Translations under genes and position numbers: made by a program | Notes under the pieces: model-generated | Seen by the model: only the letters and a program-made list of their open reading frames with translations | Database searches by the model: none | What the model was told of the DNA's origin: nothing | Source: Batkoa obscura | Lineage: Eukaryota > Entomophthoromycota > Entomophthoromycetes > Entomophthorales > Batkoaceae | Assembly (NCBI GenBank): GCA_030770535.1 | Contig: JASVEC010000002.1 | Coordinates: forward strand, 1 to 64,000 | Direction: 5' to 3' | DNA length: 64,000 bases | Shown here: in pieces, positions 33,456 through 43,741 of the stretch | Layout of the letters: every line of letters starts with the position of its first letter | Numbering within the stretch: position 1 is the first letter of the stretch

Positions 33456-34489
33456 ATGTCCAGTTTAAGAAACAGTGTACAACGACGCAATCATGCCGAA
33501 AGAAGTCAACCAGCCCGACGACAACATTTGGGTATCTTAGAAAAGCATAAGGATTATAAGCTCCGTGCTACAGATTATCATAAGAAACAAGATACTTTAA
33601 AGAAATTGAGAGAAAAAGCAAGATTCCGTAATGAGGACGAATTTTATTTTAAAATGATAAACACAAAGACGAAGGTGAGTAAATTGAACTTAATCTTATA
33701 TTGAAAAAATTTAAGGATCAAAATTTAGGGTGGTGTTCACATCAAAGAAAGGAGTGGTGTGCTTGGTGCAGATATTATGAAATTGTTGAGAACCCAAGAT
33801 TCTAATTATATTCAACAAATGATTAACATTGAGCAGAAAGTAAATTGATTAAAAGTTGTGAATTAAGTTATTAAACATCACTTTAGCAAATAGAAAAATT
33901 AAAAGATGGACTATCGTTTATTGATGAAGGACAAGAAGAAGAAGAAGAAGAAGAAGAAGAAGAAGAAGGGTTTAAGGCTAAAAAGAAAGTCAAACACACT
34001 ATATTTGTTGATGAGGATGAAAACAGTACTGTTTAAATAACATTTTAATACCAAATGCTCATATATTTATAGTTGAAAGCTTTGATGTAGCAGACCATTT
34101 CGATACCTTACCTTCTTTAGTGGAACAAAAGCACTTGCGTTTACGCAAAAGTACATTAAAGAACAAACCATTAGATCCTGATTTTATGAAAAAGGTAGTT
34201 ATATAGCTATTAAGTTGATAATCTTATTTAGAATTAGGAATTACTTGAACAAAGGAATGAACAAAAGAAAGGAGAATACGCCCATCTCAAAGAAAGAATG
34301 GAACGTTTAGATCAGTTGAAATTGGCTTTAAGAGAAAGTGAGATTCAAAAATCATTATTGGTAGTTCATATGTTTCTCAAGTCAACATTAATCTAATTTA
34401 ATTTTTAGGGCAAAGGTAAAAAAGAAAAGATTGGAAAAGATAGCCGAGGTTTGACTATTTGGAAGTTTCAGCAAGTTAGAAAGAAATAA
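33456..34489 (+). CDS. UTP11: UTP11-like U3 snoRNP (SSU processome) protein
   Basis: Six exons (33456-33674, 33729-33839, 33887-34025, 34073-34194, 34238-34360, 34409-34489) encode 264 residues, close to the usual size. The N terminus [18 protein letters not shown] and [14 protein letters not shown] are hallmark UTP11 sequences, as are [13 protein letters not shown] and the basic C terminus ending [12 protein letters not shown]11 belongs to the small-subunit processome and acts in 18S rRNA maturation in the nucleolus. Exon 3 includes an expanded Glu run from a GAA repeat. The donor of intron 3 is read as GTACTG at 34026, because the GTTTAA a few bases later would break the frame. Introns are 43-54 bp. 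Confidence 0.95.
33933..33968 (+). repeat. GAA trinucleotide repeat coding for poly-Glu
   Basis: About twelve GAA/AAG-phase units inside exon 3 of the UTP11 gene, translated as a Glu run in an already acidic loop. Confidence 0.9.
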
Positions 34490-34542
34490 GCTAGCAAATT
34501 AATAAAATCTATAGAACATAAATAAAGAGTATAATATTTAAT

Positions 34543-36894
34543 TTATTTAATAATTATTATGAATAAAATGAAGAATAATAAAATTGAGTTATAACTAGTT
34601 TTAAGGAAACAAGAAATATTTTGAATATCCTTGATGATAAACAATTTTCCTACTCTTTTGTTATTATTATCTTTAGCATGAATAGAATTTAAAATCAAAT
34701 GTGTGGAATTATTCATTGTCATAAATTGTATGTTATAGCCATATCGATCCCTTTCCTCTCCTTTGGCTAAACATTTCAATTGATTTTTGATTTGATCATA
34801 ATGATAAATTTGCCCAGATTCCCATTGAGCTAATGGGTGATTAATTATAAGATGTTGGTTATGAGATATCATCTTCATTCCTAATAATGAACCTGGATCT
34901 TTAGTATCTAAAAAAGCAGGAGTATTATCATCTATTTCAATAATACTTTGATCATCGAGTAATGAATTTAACTCGTATTGATATATATGGCTTGTTAGCC
35001 AATCTAAATCCACTTTCTTTTTTACAGTTGCAGTAATAAATATGGAATTCTGATGGAGTTTAAAATGCTGCCCTATATTTTGTACTGCGCCTTTGGCACT
35101 TATTTTGATAAATCGATTGTCAATAAAACCCTGACTATTTAATTTAATAACTTCAATTGCTCCTTTATTATTATATCTTGACATACCTACTAACAAGTAA
35201 CTGTTTTGATTATAATTAATAAACTCAATATGGCTTCCGAAAGATACAAAGCTATTTAAATTATTTGGGAAAATACAATAATCTGGTTGTTCTGGTATAC
35301 CTTTATCTTTTGTAAGATAAACACAAACGTTTCCAATAAGCTCATATTGATCATTTGAATAGTTGGGTGAGCTTACTATCAAATCCAATTTATTATCATT
35401 ATTTATATCCTGAAGGTATACTTTTTCTGCAAAATTGGTATAACTACTTTGATTATAAAGTAACTTAGGAACAGTAAACGTTCGTCTTAGAGTATATGTA
35501 ATACCATCAAACAAGTGAAATCTACCTTGATATAAATTAAATTTATCAGCAGAATAATTAGGTTCGGTTATAATTAAATCTTTTATATTTGTTGAGTTAG
35601 TAGTAATAAACTGAATATCATTTCCAAATCTACCACTACTCATAAAGTTCAATGAAGGTGATTGTATTTCATTTAATAAGTTGAAATCTAAATCATAGAT
35701 ATAAACTGAGCCAAACTTGTTATAGGTGTGATACTTGTTAGGCACACTTACAGCTATTAATTTAGCTTGCTCATCTACGGCTATGGAATAACCAAACATA
35801 GCATCAGGTTCTTTACCATAAACTGAATTTGTGTCTAGCTTTTGATTACAATTCAAATCAATATCAGTTCTATTAAGTGATATTGATGTGGGCGGTGTTC
35901 TGTCTTTGATGTTCGTAATTTCATCCAAAATTTGTTGAGGAGAAATGGAGCTTTGAGAAGATAAGGTATTTATAAAATCATCCTGATTTGGTACTGGATT
36001 GGTTAAATCGATTGATTGATATTTCGGAAATTGAACATTACAAAAGCCTTTTTTTGTTGGTTCTTTATCATTTGCTTGTTCAATCCATTCTATTAAATCT
36101 TTCCAGCAATACGTAACATTATCAATCAGTGAATTCAACCCTCCTTTAAAGTATGTTTCATATTGATCAACTAAAAATGGGGATTGATTTGTTTCTAATC
36201 TACCTAAAATCCTTTTGCCTTGTAGCTTGATAGCTTGAGTAGCCGAATACCCAAAATTCATACATGTTTTTAATTGTGATAAACTCAAATTATTATAATT
36301 CATTGATTTATAGATATTGATTAAATCCTCATATGGAACATCCCAAACTAAAGAAAGATGATCCAAATTTTGCATCCTTGCTAATACAAACTCTGCTCCA
36401 ATATCTGCAATCGTATGAGCTTTACCATAATTATTATTCCAATCACTCTTTGATAATGTATCAATAAATCCCAAATTACGTTGGTCTAACGAATGCCATG
36501 CTATATCTGCAGTACCATGTGAAACCATACCGAATAGAAAAGTTAATAAATTATAAAATTTATTTGTCTTATCATCTTCTGTTGCTTTATACCCATTAAC
36601 CAAAAAGTTGTTGAGTTGTTGAGTGTATTGTTGTTTGATATAATTTAAAGTAACTAAGTAAAAAGTTGGCCAATGTGCTTCTTCACTTTCGTTTGATAAG
36701 CTTAAACAATTGTAGCCAAAGTCAGGGAAATAAGAGCCACTTTCTAAACTGTTGCGGTGGAAGGATAAGAGCTTAAAGTAGCTTTCATTATCGTTTAAAC
36801 GTACAATATTTCGTAAGCTTACTTCGATATGTGTTATCATACCATTACTACATACATTGTAAATATACAACAATATGATAAATAGATACCTCAT
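34543..36894 (-). CDS. GPI-specific phospholipase D-like protein
   Basis: Single exon, 783 residues. A signal peptide (1-16) is followed at once by GMITHIEVSLR, which corresponds to the mature N terminus of mammalian GPLD1. Residues to about 240 form a zinc-dependent phospholipase C-like catalytic domain: SYFPDFGYNC, AHWPTFY, LFGMVSHGTADIAWHSL and AHTIADIGAEF carry the His and Asp metal ligands. From about residue 360 on, some seven FG-GAP/integrin-like propeller repeats follow, one with a calcium loop DINNDNKLD. The family cleaves GPI anchors and releases proteins from the outer membrane leaflet. The last 20 residues are strongly hydrophobic and end in Lys (FFILFIIIIK), which suggests a membrane tether and is unlike the secreted animal enzyme. 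It is tail-to-tail with UTP11, 53 bp apart. Confidence 0.88.
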   Translation of the reverse strand: MRYLFIILLYIYNVCSNGMITHIEVSLRNIVRLNDNESYFKLLSFHRNSLESGSYFPDFGYNCLSLSNESEEAHWPTFYLVTLNYIKQQYTQQLNNFLVNGYKATEDDKTNKFYNLLTFLFGMVSHGTADIAWHSLDQRNLGFIDTLSKSDWNNNYGKAHTIADIGAEFVLARMQNLDHLSLVWDVPYEDLINIYKSMNYNNLSLSQLKTCMNFGYSATQAIKLQGKRILGRLETNQSPFLVDQYETYFKGGLNSLIDNVTYCWKDLIEWIEQANDKEPTKKGFCNVQFPKYQSIDLTNPVPNQDDFINTLSSQSSISPQQILDEITNIKDRTPPTSISLNRTDIDLNCNQKLDTNSVYGKEPDAMFGYSIAVDEQAKLIAVSVPNKYHTYNKFGSVYIYDLDFNLLNEIQSPSLNFMSSGRFGNDIQFITTNSTNIKDLIITEPNYSADKFNLYQGRFHLFDGITYTLRRTFTVPKLLYNQSSYTNFAEKVYLQDINNDNKLDLIVSSPNYSNDQYELIGNVCVYLTKDKGIPEQPDYCIFPNNLNSFVSFGSHIEFINYNQNSYLLVGMSRYNNKGAIEVIKLNSQGFIDNRFIKISAKGAVQNIGQHFKLHQNSIFITATVKKKVDLDWLTSHIYQYELNSLLDDQSIIEIDDNTPAFLDTKDPGSLLGMKMISHNQHLIINHPLAQWESGQIYHYDQIKNQLKCLAKGEERDRYGYNIQFMTMNNSTHLILNSIHAKDNNNKRVGKLFIIKDIQNISCFLKTSYNSILLFFILFIIIIK

Positions 36895-37462
36895 TATATT
36901 AATAAATAAACAAAAAAGTTAGTAAAAAGATGAGCTAAAAATGGTTTATAATAGTAATCATCATAGTCATGCTTTTTTTTTCTTGTTTTTAATTTACTTT
37001 GTTTGTCATTTATCATCTGTTCTTTACTTTATCCTTTATAATAAAATTGGGTAAAGGCATTATGTGGTTAAATGATTTTGTTTTATTGGTTTAATTGATT
37101 TTTAAGGAACAAGGTGTGGAAAAATTAATCATTATAAAATGTAAAACCTTTATTTTTTATATATAATATTGTTTATAATGATGACTAAGCTACTGTTGTA
37201 AATGTATTAAAATATTTACTGATTAAGAAAGCAATAATTGCTTTTATGATTGCGCAGGTTTTGTACTTCCATTGTTTAAATAATAACATGAACCTTTTAT
37301 ATAATATTTATCTAATATCCTAATAAATCGAATTAATAATTTTTAATATATTAATATAATGTTATATGATCTTTTTTAATTTTTTTTAAATATTCAAAAT
37401 ATAGAATTCCATAAAATGTTTATACTATAAATAACTTTTTATTAAAAAATGAGAAAAGATAA
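36895..37462. other. Intergenic spacer
   Basis: About 570 bp, the promoter side of the GPI-PLD-like gene and the 3' side of the PTR2 gene, both on the minus strand. No motif or repeat recognised. Confidence 0.5.
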
Positions 37463-39034
37463 CTATTGATCTTGTTTATGGAATAAGAACCAAAATATTA
37501 TAGTAAGTACACCAAGTAAGGAAGTTTGAATACCGAATAAAATTACAAAGTTAGGGTCCACAGACCAGATGGCTAAAATTAAACCGATAAGGGCACCACC
37601 ACAGTTAGTAAAAAGATAAAGTGCCATAACAACGGATTTGAGTTCAGGAGCAGCATATTTAAAAGCATACTCAAGTCCAGTAGCTGATGCAAAAATCTCT
37701 GAAATAGCAACCAAAGCATAAGCTGGAATTTGCCACCAAATACTTATATCATTCATTGGATGTTCAACACCGCTTGGGACATTAGTAAAGTCGTAGTAAG
37801 GACCAGTTTGATAAACGATATGTTGTAATACAGTAGCATAAACAAACCCAAGAGTACAAAGAATGAATCCAATAGTAATACGTGTGATGGGACCTAATTT
37901 GAAACCGCATCTTCTTAATAATGGGAAGACAAAGCCATCGAATAATGGAATACAAGCAACAATTACAATAGGAGCTACCAAGTTAAGTTGTTCAGCACCT
38001 AACCATTCTGGATGAGCCATACTAACACCCATATTGATAAAGTTATCAAACATATTGTAATAAAGTGCCCAATAAACAACATAGAAGGAGAATACTTTAC
38101 AAGCATTTAAAGTCCCCTTTAATCCATCAACAAATTTATCATCCCATTCAATGTTGTTTTCCCTGCTTACTATAGCAATGTCCAAGTCGGTTTCATTTCC
38201 AAAAGATGATTCAACCTTAGCATTATCTAACCAATGTTCAGCATTTGGATTTGATCCTTTATGAGCAAGAGCATAACGAATACATCTAATAGCTTTAAAT
38301 AACGGGTTACCATTGATCTCTTTTTCATTGAATTTACTCCTTCCAAGAATGAAAATAGCAATTCCAACTACAAAGATAATTCCGGGAATACCATAAGCTA
38401 AAGGATATGAGTTACCCTGTCTAGCTAAGATAGGACATACCAATTGGCCAGTGAAGGAACCAATATTGATAGCCCAATAGAAGTAACGAAACACACGTTC
38501 AACGGTTAAATCATAATCATAATAAGTATTATCATTATTTCCAGATGGAATTAAACCATGAGGAACTTGTTCAGCAGCAAATGCTGATACGTTAGCTTTG
38601 ATACCACCAGTACCCCAAGAGATGAAAAGATAAAGAGCAATACAGAAACCTGGTAAAGCAAAACCAGAATCTAAAGAGGCAGGAATTGCGGATAAAGATA
38701 AGACAATGAGACCAGCTAAATACCAAACAGCAAAACATAAGATGGTTTTAAATTTGCCTAAGTAAGAATCCGCTATACTGGCACCAATGATTGTAGTGAA
38801 GTAACAGAGGAAACTGAAGGCTCTGTTCACAGCAGTAGCATTGGATTTACCAAGTTGTAATACATCGAGCACATAAGGCACGAATAATAAAGAAGCACCA
38901 TAGAATGAAAAACGTTCACATAGTTCCATCACAATGATAAACCATGCAGATTTTGGTACAGGCCCTGGTACCTTTTTAATCTCAGTGGTGTCTTCATAAA
39001 AGCTTTGTTGATGTTTTGTTTTTGGAGAACTCAT
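37463..39034 (-). CDS. PTR2: PTR2-type proton-coupled peptide transporter
   Basis: Single exon, 523 residues with about 12 membrane segments. The POT/PTR2 signature is present near the start: ELCERFSFYGASLLFVPYVL, with the ExxER-like ELCER motif that couples proton to peptide. The second signature follows at about 150: FISWGTGGIKANVSAFAAEQ. The loop YDYDLTVERVFRYFYWAINI is also typical, as is the central cytosolic loop after segment 6. It imports di- and tripeptides at the plasma membrane. The N terminus carries Lys and Glu residues where yeast Ptr2 has signals for ubiquitin-dependent turnover, but I see no specific motif. It and the GPI-PLD-like gene have the same direction. Confidence 0.95.
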   Translation of the reverse strand: MSSPKTKHQQSFYEDTTEIKKVPGPVPKSAWFIIVMELCERFSFYGASLLFVPYVLDVLQLGKSNATAVNRAFSFLCYFTTIIGASIADSYLGKFKTILCFAVWYLAGLIVLSLSAIPASLDSGFALPGFCIALYLFISWGTGGIKANVSAFAAEQVPHGLIPSGNNDNTYYDYDLTVERVFRYFYWAINIGSFTGQLVCPILARQGNSYPLAYGIPGIIFVVGIAIFILGRSKFNEKEINGNPLFKAIRCIRYALAHKGSNPNAEHWLDNAKVESSFGNETDLDIAIVSRENNIEWDDKFVDGLKGTLNACKVFSFYVVYWALYYNMFDNFINMGVSMAHPEWLGAEQLNLVAPIVIVACIPLFDGFVFPLLRRCGFKLGPITRITIGFILCTLGFVYATVLQHIVYQTGPYYDFTNVPSGVEHPMNDISIWWQIPAYALVAISEIFASATGLEYAFKYAAPELKSVVMALYLFTNCGGALIGLILAIWSVDPNFVILFGIQTSLLGVLTIIFWFLFHKQDQ

Positions 39035-41427
39035 AATTGTTATAAAGTTATTTTATGTCTTCGGTTAGTATTGAGTTGGCGAAGTAAATGTTTATATTTA
39101 TTTATTTATATTTGGATATAAACAAATACTTTTTTTTGTTTTTTTATCTTGAAATCTAAAGTGATTTTACTTCATATTTATACTTTCTTTAATCTCTCAA
39201 TGGTCAATGAGCTAATGATAAATAATTTTTTAAATAGTAGATAATATCACCTATTGACATATTTGTATCAATTTAAATTACCACTTTTGAAAAGTTTAAA
39301 ACTTAAATCATAAAATTAAATTTTAGGTCATCTGATCAATGAGATCATTTTAGCACATTAACGTTTAGTTTTATTAAAATGAGGCCCAATTTAATCAATT
39401 ATTACTCATAATTGTTCCTGTATTGAAGAATAATCTTATGTCAATAAGGGTTCAATTTATCTTAGTGAATTAAAAATAAACCAGCTGACTGATGAACCCT
39501 TATTTCTGGCTAAACTATAATTTATTTGAATTAGAAGTATTCTAAACTTATTATGCTCTGCTAATTGACACTTTAAAAGTATATAGTCATAATATATTAA
39601 TAAATACTATTTTGATAAAAATATTGTGGTTGTACATGACAATATATTAGAATATCATAGCATAATAGAAAATATTAAAAAAATAAAGAATTAAACCACT
39701 TTCTATTAAATTAACGATAATTTAAAAGCAGTGGGAAATCAGTACAACCAAATTCCGAACTGTATTTTCATAGTTTTTTCCTAATAAAGTAATTTTCTTT
39801 AAAACTCCAAAATTGGATCGAATTTTGAATTTCGATAAATTTTTCATTTTATTTTTTAAATGAGAACAATATTTATTTAATTATGATGTTTGAGCCTATT
39901 TATAGTAAAATAACCCGACACCAATATAAAAATGAATGTAAAATTATTATAAGTTGTTAATTTAAGTTGCAATATATATATAAATAAACGAAATTATATA
40001 TATATTGAAGTTATATTAAAATGTCATTATTTCAACTTTCCCTACTTGTTTTCTTAATTACTTTTGCATTTATAAACTTAGTAATATAATCACTAATTAC
40101 TGATTATTATTAGTTTATAACTTTCATTTATTATTTGAAGTGAAAGTATAGTTTACGGGATAAAGTAATTTTCCAAAATGTCTATACAAACTTTCTATTT
40201 AGTATTACGTAAGGATTATAAGTATAATATGTATAATATATATATTATATAGATTTTTTAACAGTTCTCTAGCCTTTATCTACGTGATCTAACAAAATTT
40301 GCTATGTAATAAAGTAATGTCTGCTAAATCTATTAATAGAATATTTGAAATATTTTTTAAATAATTTAGGTTTAAAAAGAAACCTAAAAGCTTGAAAGAA
40401 TTACAAAAAATTAACTTAGAATCTTTTTTTTTTACCTGTATATAAAAACTGTCTCTATGATTTGACTCAAAATTCATTACCACTTCTCTCCTTAACCTCA
40501 CTGTCATCACAAGTCAGTGGGAAGCTCTCTAAAGGCTAGAATCGCATTAAACTAAATTATTCATCTCTAATTTTTAAAACAGAATAAAATCATGAACACG
40601 ACATTATATCTTTTAGAAACTATTCACCGATAGTTCCGTGTCCCTCAAGTTAACTACTTGGATATTGTAAATTTTTATTGTTGTAAATATATTACTTGGG
40701 GCCTTCGCCTTTTAAGAGAATAAAAAAAGCAGCTTATAAATAGATGCTTATACAATTGTTTTAAAAAAGATTTTTAATTTTTTAAAACTAACTACTAGTA
40801 TTCTTACATAAAATATCTATTTTTTTTAAAACTGGTTTTACTATATAATTTTATCTTCTTTTTCATATATCAAATTATTATTCTATCTAAAGTTTAACTC
40901 ACCAATCCCCTATTTCCGAAGCTGTATTATTGACTTAATACTGCTTAGATTAGGTTTTTCCTAGCAAAGATAACACGTAAAATAACTTTATCTTAAAATT
41001 TTTGATCCTTACCTTTTTATAGTAGAAAAACCTACTGCTTTTTGTGAAATCCTTCCTTCCTTTTTTTAATCTTACCTTCTCTACTTAACTCATGCTTTTA
41101 TACTAATAAATTGTTTTATTTAATAAAAAACCCAAAGTTGAATATTTCTAAATTCAAAAAAAATAAAAACAAGAATAAGAAAATAATAAAAATTATACTA
41201 CTTTAGTTTATTATAATTAATAAATTTTAAAACAAGTTCTATATAGCCTAATAATTAATTTATTTTTTTATACTAAATATATATTTAAACAATTATTATT
41301 TAAATAACTTAACTTGACTTAACCTTATAAAAAATTCAAAACTATAAAACATCTCTTACATTGTTATTTAAATATTTTTTATTGATATTTTCTTTTTTAC
41401 ATTTAAAATTATTATTCAAATTTATTG

Positions 41428-41528
41428 TATGGGGATATATTTTTTTAAGAATTTTACTAGCAATCTTTCCACTCAACTAGCCCTTAAAAAAATGGAAAGT
41501 GATAAAATCAAAAAAAACATCCTCATAT
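41428..41528 (-). mobile_element. Short TIR element (MITE-like), copy 13
   Basis: Inverted copy from TATGGGGATAT to ACATCCTCATA, core TTACTAGCAATCTTTCCACT. Confidence 0.85.
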
Positions 41529-41748
41529 ATTTAATAGTTATTATAATTTAAAAATAAAACAATAAATTTTTATTATCAAACTATAGTAATTAAATATTTG
41601 AACAAATTTTACAGTAGTCTAAATATAGCTTTAAATGTTTTTTAATGTAATAAACAATAAAATTCAAAATCATGTTTCTTTATTCAAAAGCCCAGTTAAT
41701 AAAAAAAAATTTTTTTAAGCATTTTGATAATTGGACAAAATAAATCAA

Positions 41749-41850
41749 ATGAGAGTGTTATTTTGGCTTCATTACTTTTTCTATCTTTTAAACGCTATTG
41801 AATGGAAAGATTGTTAATAAAATTCTTAAATACAAAAATACATCCCCAAA
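41749..41850 (+). mobile_element. Short TIR element (MITE-like), copy 14
   Basis: Direct copy, left end AATGAGAGTGTTATTTTGGC, right end ACATCCCCAAA, 220 bp after copy 13 in opposite orientation. Confidence 0.85.
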
Positions 41851-42366
41851 TTGTCTTTAAAACACTCAACTCAAATAGGAAATTTTATAAGAAGGATATG
41901 AGAATGAAGAATTCAACACCATTATTTTAACATGATGGGAGTAGTCTATTCATTATTAATAATAATCCATTTAAAGAGATAACTATTAACTATCTAAATT
42001 TCTAAATTAGCAGCTACTACTTTTCATAACTTTTTAATCCCCCTCAAATTAGCTACAAAATTCTTACTCTCTATTAACTTTCATTATCTTTTACTAAGTA
42101 CAAAATTTCTCTTATTTTTTTCAGTCAAAAAGAACTGATCTTTATACTAGCAGTCACAAAAATGATTTAAAAAAGTGATTCAAAAAATAACATTACAAAT
42201 CCCTTTGAGGGAGATTTAATGGCGTCATATTTGTTTCAAATCACCTTATTATAAAAAAGGATTAATTTATTAAGAGAAAGTTAAGTAATTAACAATCTCT
42301 TTTTGTTATTAAATTTCCAAAATCTCAATTGTAATAATAAAAATAAAGATAAAAATAATACAATAA

Positions 42367-43633
42367 ATGTCATTACTAACTACTATTTCTTGGTGTTTTG
42401 GTTGGGTAAGTTGAAAAGTAGGTCATTATCAATTTAGTTTAATCCTTTGAAATTTTACCAGATTTATTTCTCAGCTTGGTCCATCTCTTTTTATCCACAA
42501 GCTATTTTAAATTATAAACGTAAAAGGTAATTTGATTTAAAATCAACTCATTAACTCCTCCAATTAGTTAACTTCATTTCAATTATTTAAAATTTAGTGT
42601 TCAAGGTTTATCTTTTGATTTTTTATATTACAATGTTTTGGGGTTTTTTTGTTATACGGTAAGTCAATAATCTCATTATTATTATTTATTATTATCCATC
42701 ATTCTAATTTTTTAATCAAACATATAAGGTTTATAATTTCACTTTTATGTTTTCTGAAATAGTAAAAAAACAATATCAAGAACGATATGGTCCTAATGAG
42801 AACTTAGTAAAACTTAATGATCTATTTTTTTCAACTCATGCTTTAATATTATCTTCCCTCACTTTATATCAAACTTTTATTTATAAAGTAAGTTTTTTAT
42901 TATAATTGTTAATCAAATATACTAATATTTGTTTCTTTTTCATTTCTTATTTAAGCGTGATGAAGAACAAAAATTATCAATATTTGGTGCAAGAACATTA
43001 CAGATATTATTAAGTATAATGGGAATATCTTTTTTGATTTCTTTGTTTGGTGGTATTAAATGGTTAGACATGCTATATGTATTTTCATTTATTAAGTTGA
43101 TATTATCCCTAGTAAAATATATTCCTCAGGTAAGATAAAATGAAGTTTGCTTTTTTTATCGTTTTATTTTAATTTTTAATTTTTAGGCTTATTTAAACTA
43201 TAAAAGAAAATCGACTATTGGTTGGAGTATTCATAATATACTTTTAGTAAATTTTTAATAATAATAACAATTTAATTTTAAACTATTATATAGGATTTTA
43301 CTGGTGGTTTATTTTCAATAGCTCAATTGTTAATTGACTCTTCGTTACAAAATGATTGGTCTGGTATTTTAGGGGTAAACTTATTGAATTTATTGAATTT
43401 GTTATACTAATCTACTATATTATTATTATTATTATTACTGTTATATAGAATCCTATTAAATTGTGAGTTCTTATATATATATTATTTATACATATATTAA
43501 ATTATTATTACTGTTTAGCTTCTTAGGCAACTTATCCATTTTATTTGACCTATTATTTATGTATCAACATTATATATTGTATCCTCATACCGACGAAGAA
43601 GAACTTGAAGAAGGCTATCAAGCTCTAACTTAA
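42367..43633 (+). CDS. CTNS: Cystinosin-like lysosomal/vacuolar cystine transporter
   Basis: Nine exons (42367-42405, 42462-42526, 42598-42658, 42729-42887, 42956-43129, 43187-43246, 43294-43374, 43449-43462, 43519-43633) encode 255 residues. Two PQ-loop motifs are clear: SFYPQAILNYKRKSVQG and YIPQAYLNYKRKSTIGW. DFTGG with the segment after it and FDLLFMYQHYILYP match cystinosin, including the Asp positions linked to proton coupling. The protein has seven membrane segments and exports cystine with a proton from the vacuole. The C-terminal EEGYQALT contains a GYxxL-like sorting signal (GYQAL), as in the family. Exon 8 is a 14-nt micro-exon; without it the frame from GILG to FFLGN is lost. Introns are 47-74 bp. 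Confidence 0.93.
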
Positions 43634-43741
43634 ATTTTATAAATTAAATAAATGAAAAATAAAAATTTAATATTATAAAAATAAAAAATATTGATATTAA
43701 AATGGATTATTTTTATATTTTTATATTTTTAAAAACAAATA

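Larger units (their letters stand above)
39035..42366. other. Gene-free spacer with two short repeat elements
   Basis: About 3.3 kb between PTR2 and the cystinosin gene, which are read divergently. It has short elements at 41428 and 41749. The 73-codon frame at 40289-40510 (minus) shows no recognisable domain. No RNA gene could be supported, although 40690-40720 is locally more GC-rich. Confidence 0.6.

Noticed and set aside
40289-40510. 73-codon minus-strand frame, and an 11-bp inverted repeat (40268-40278 with 40530-40540) around it
   Set aside because: Protein is low-complexity in its second half, and an 11-bp match over 260 bases is easily chance.
40690-40725. Locally GC-rich stretch that might be an RNA gene
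   Set aside because: No tRNA box A or B, no cloverleaf or polymerase III terminator arrangement that I could trace.
42198-42222. Short hairpin (TCCCT / AGGGA) upstream of cystinosin
   Set aside because: Five-base stem only; common by chance.
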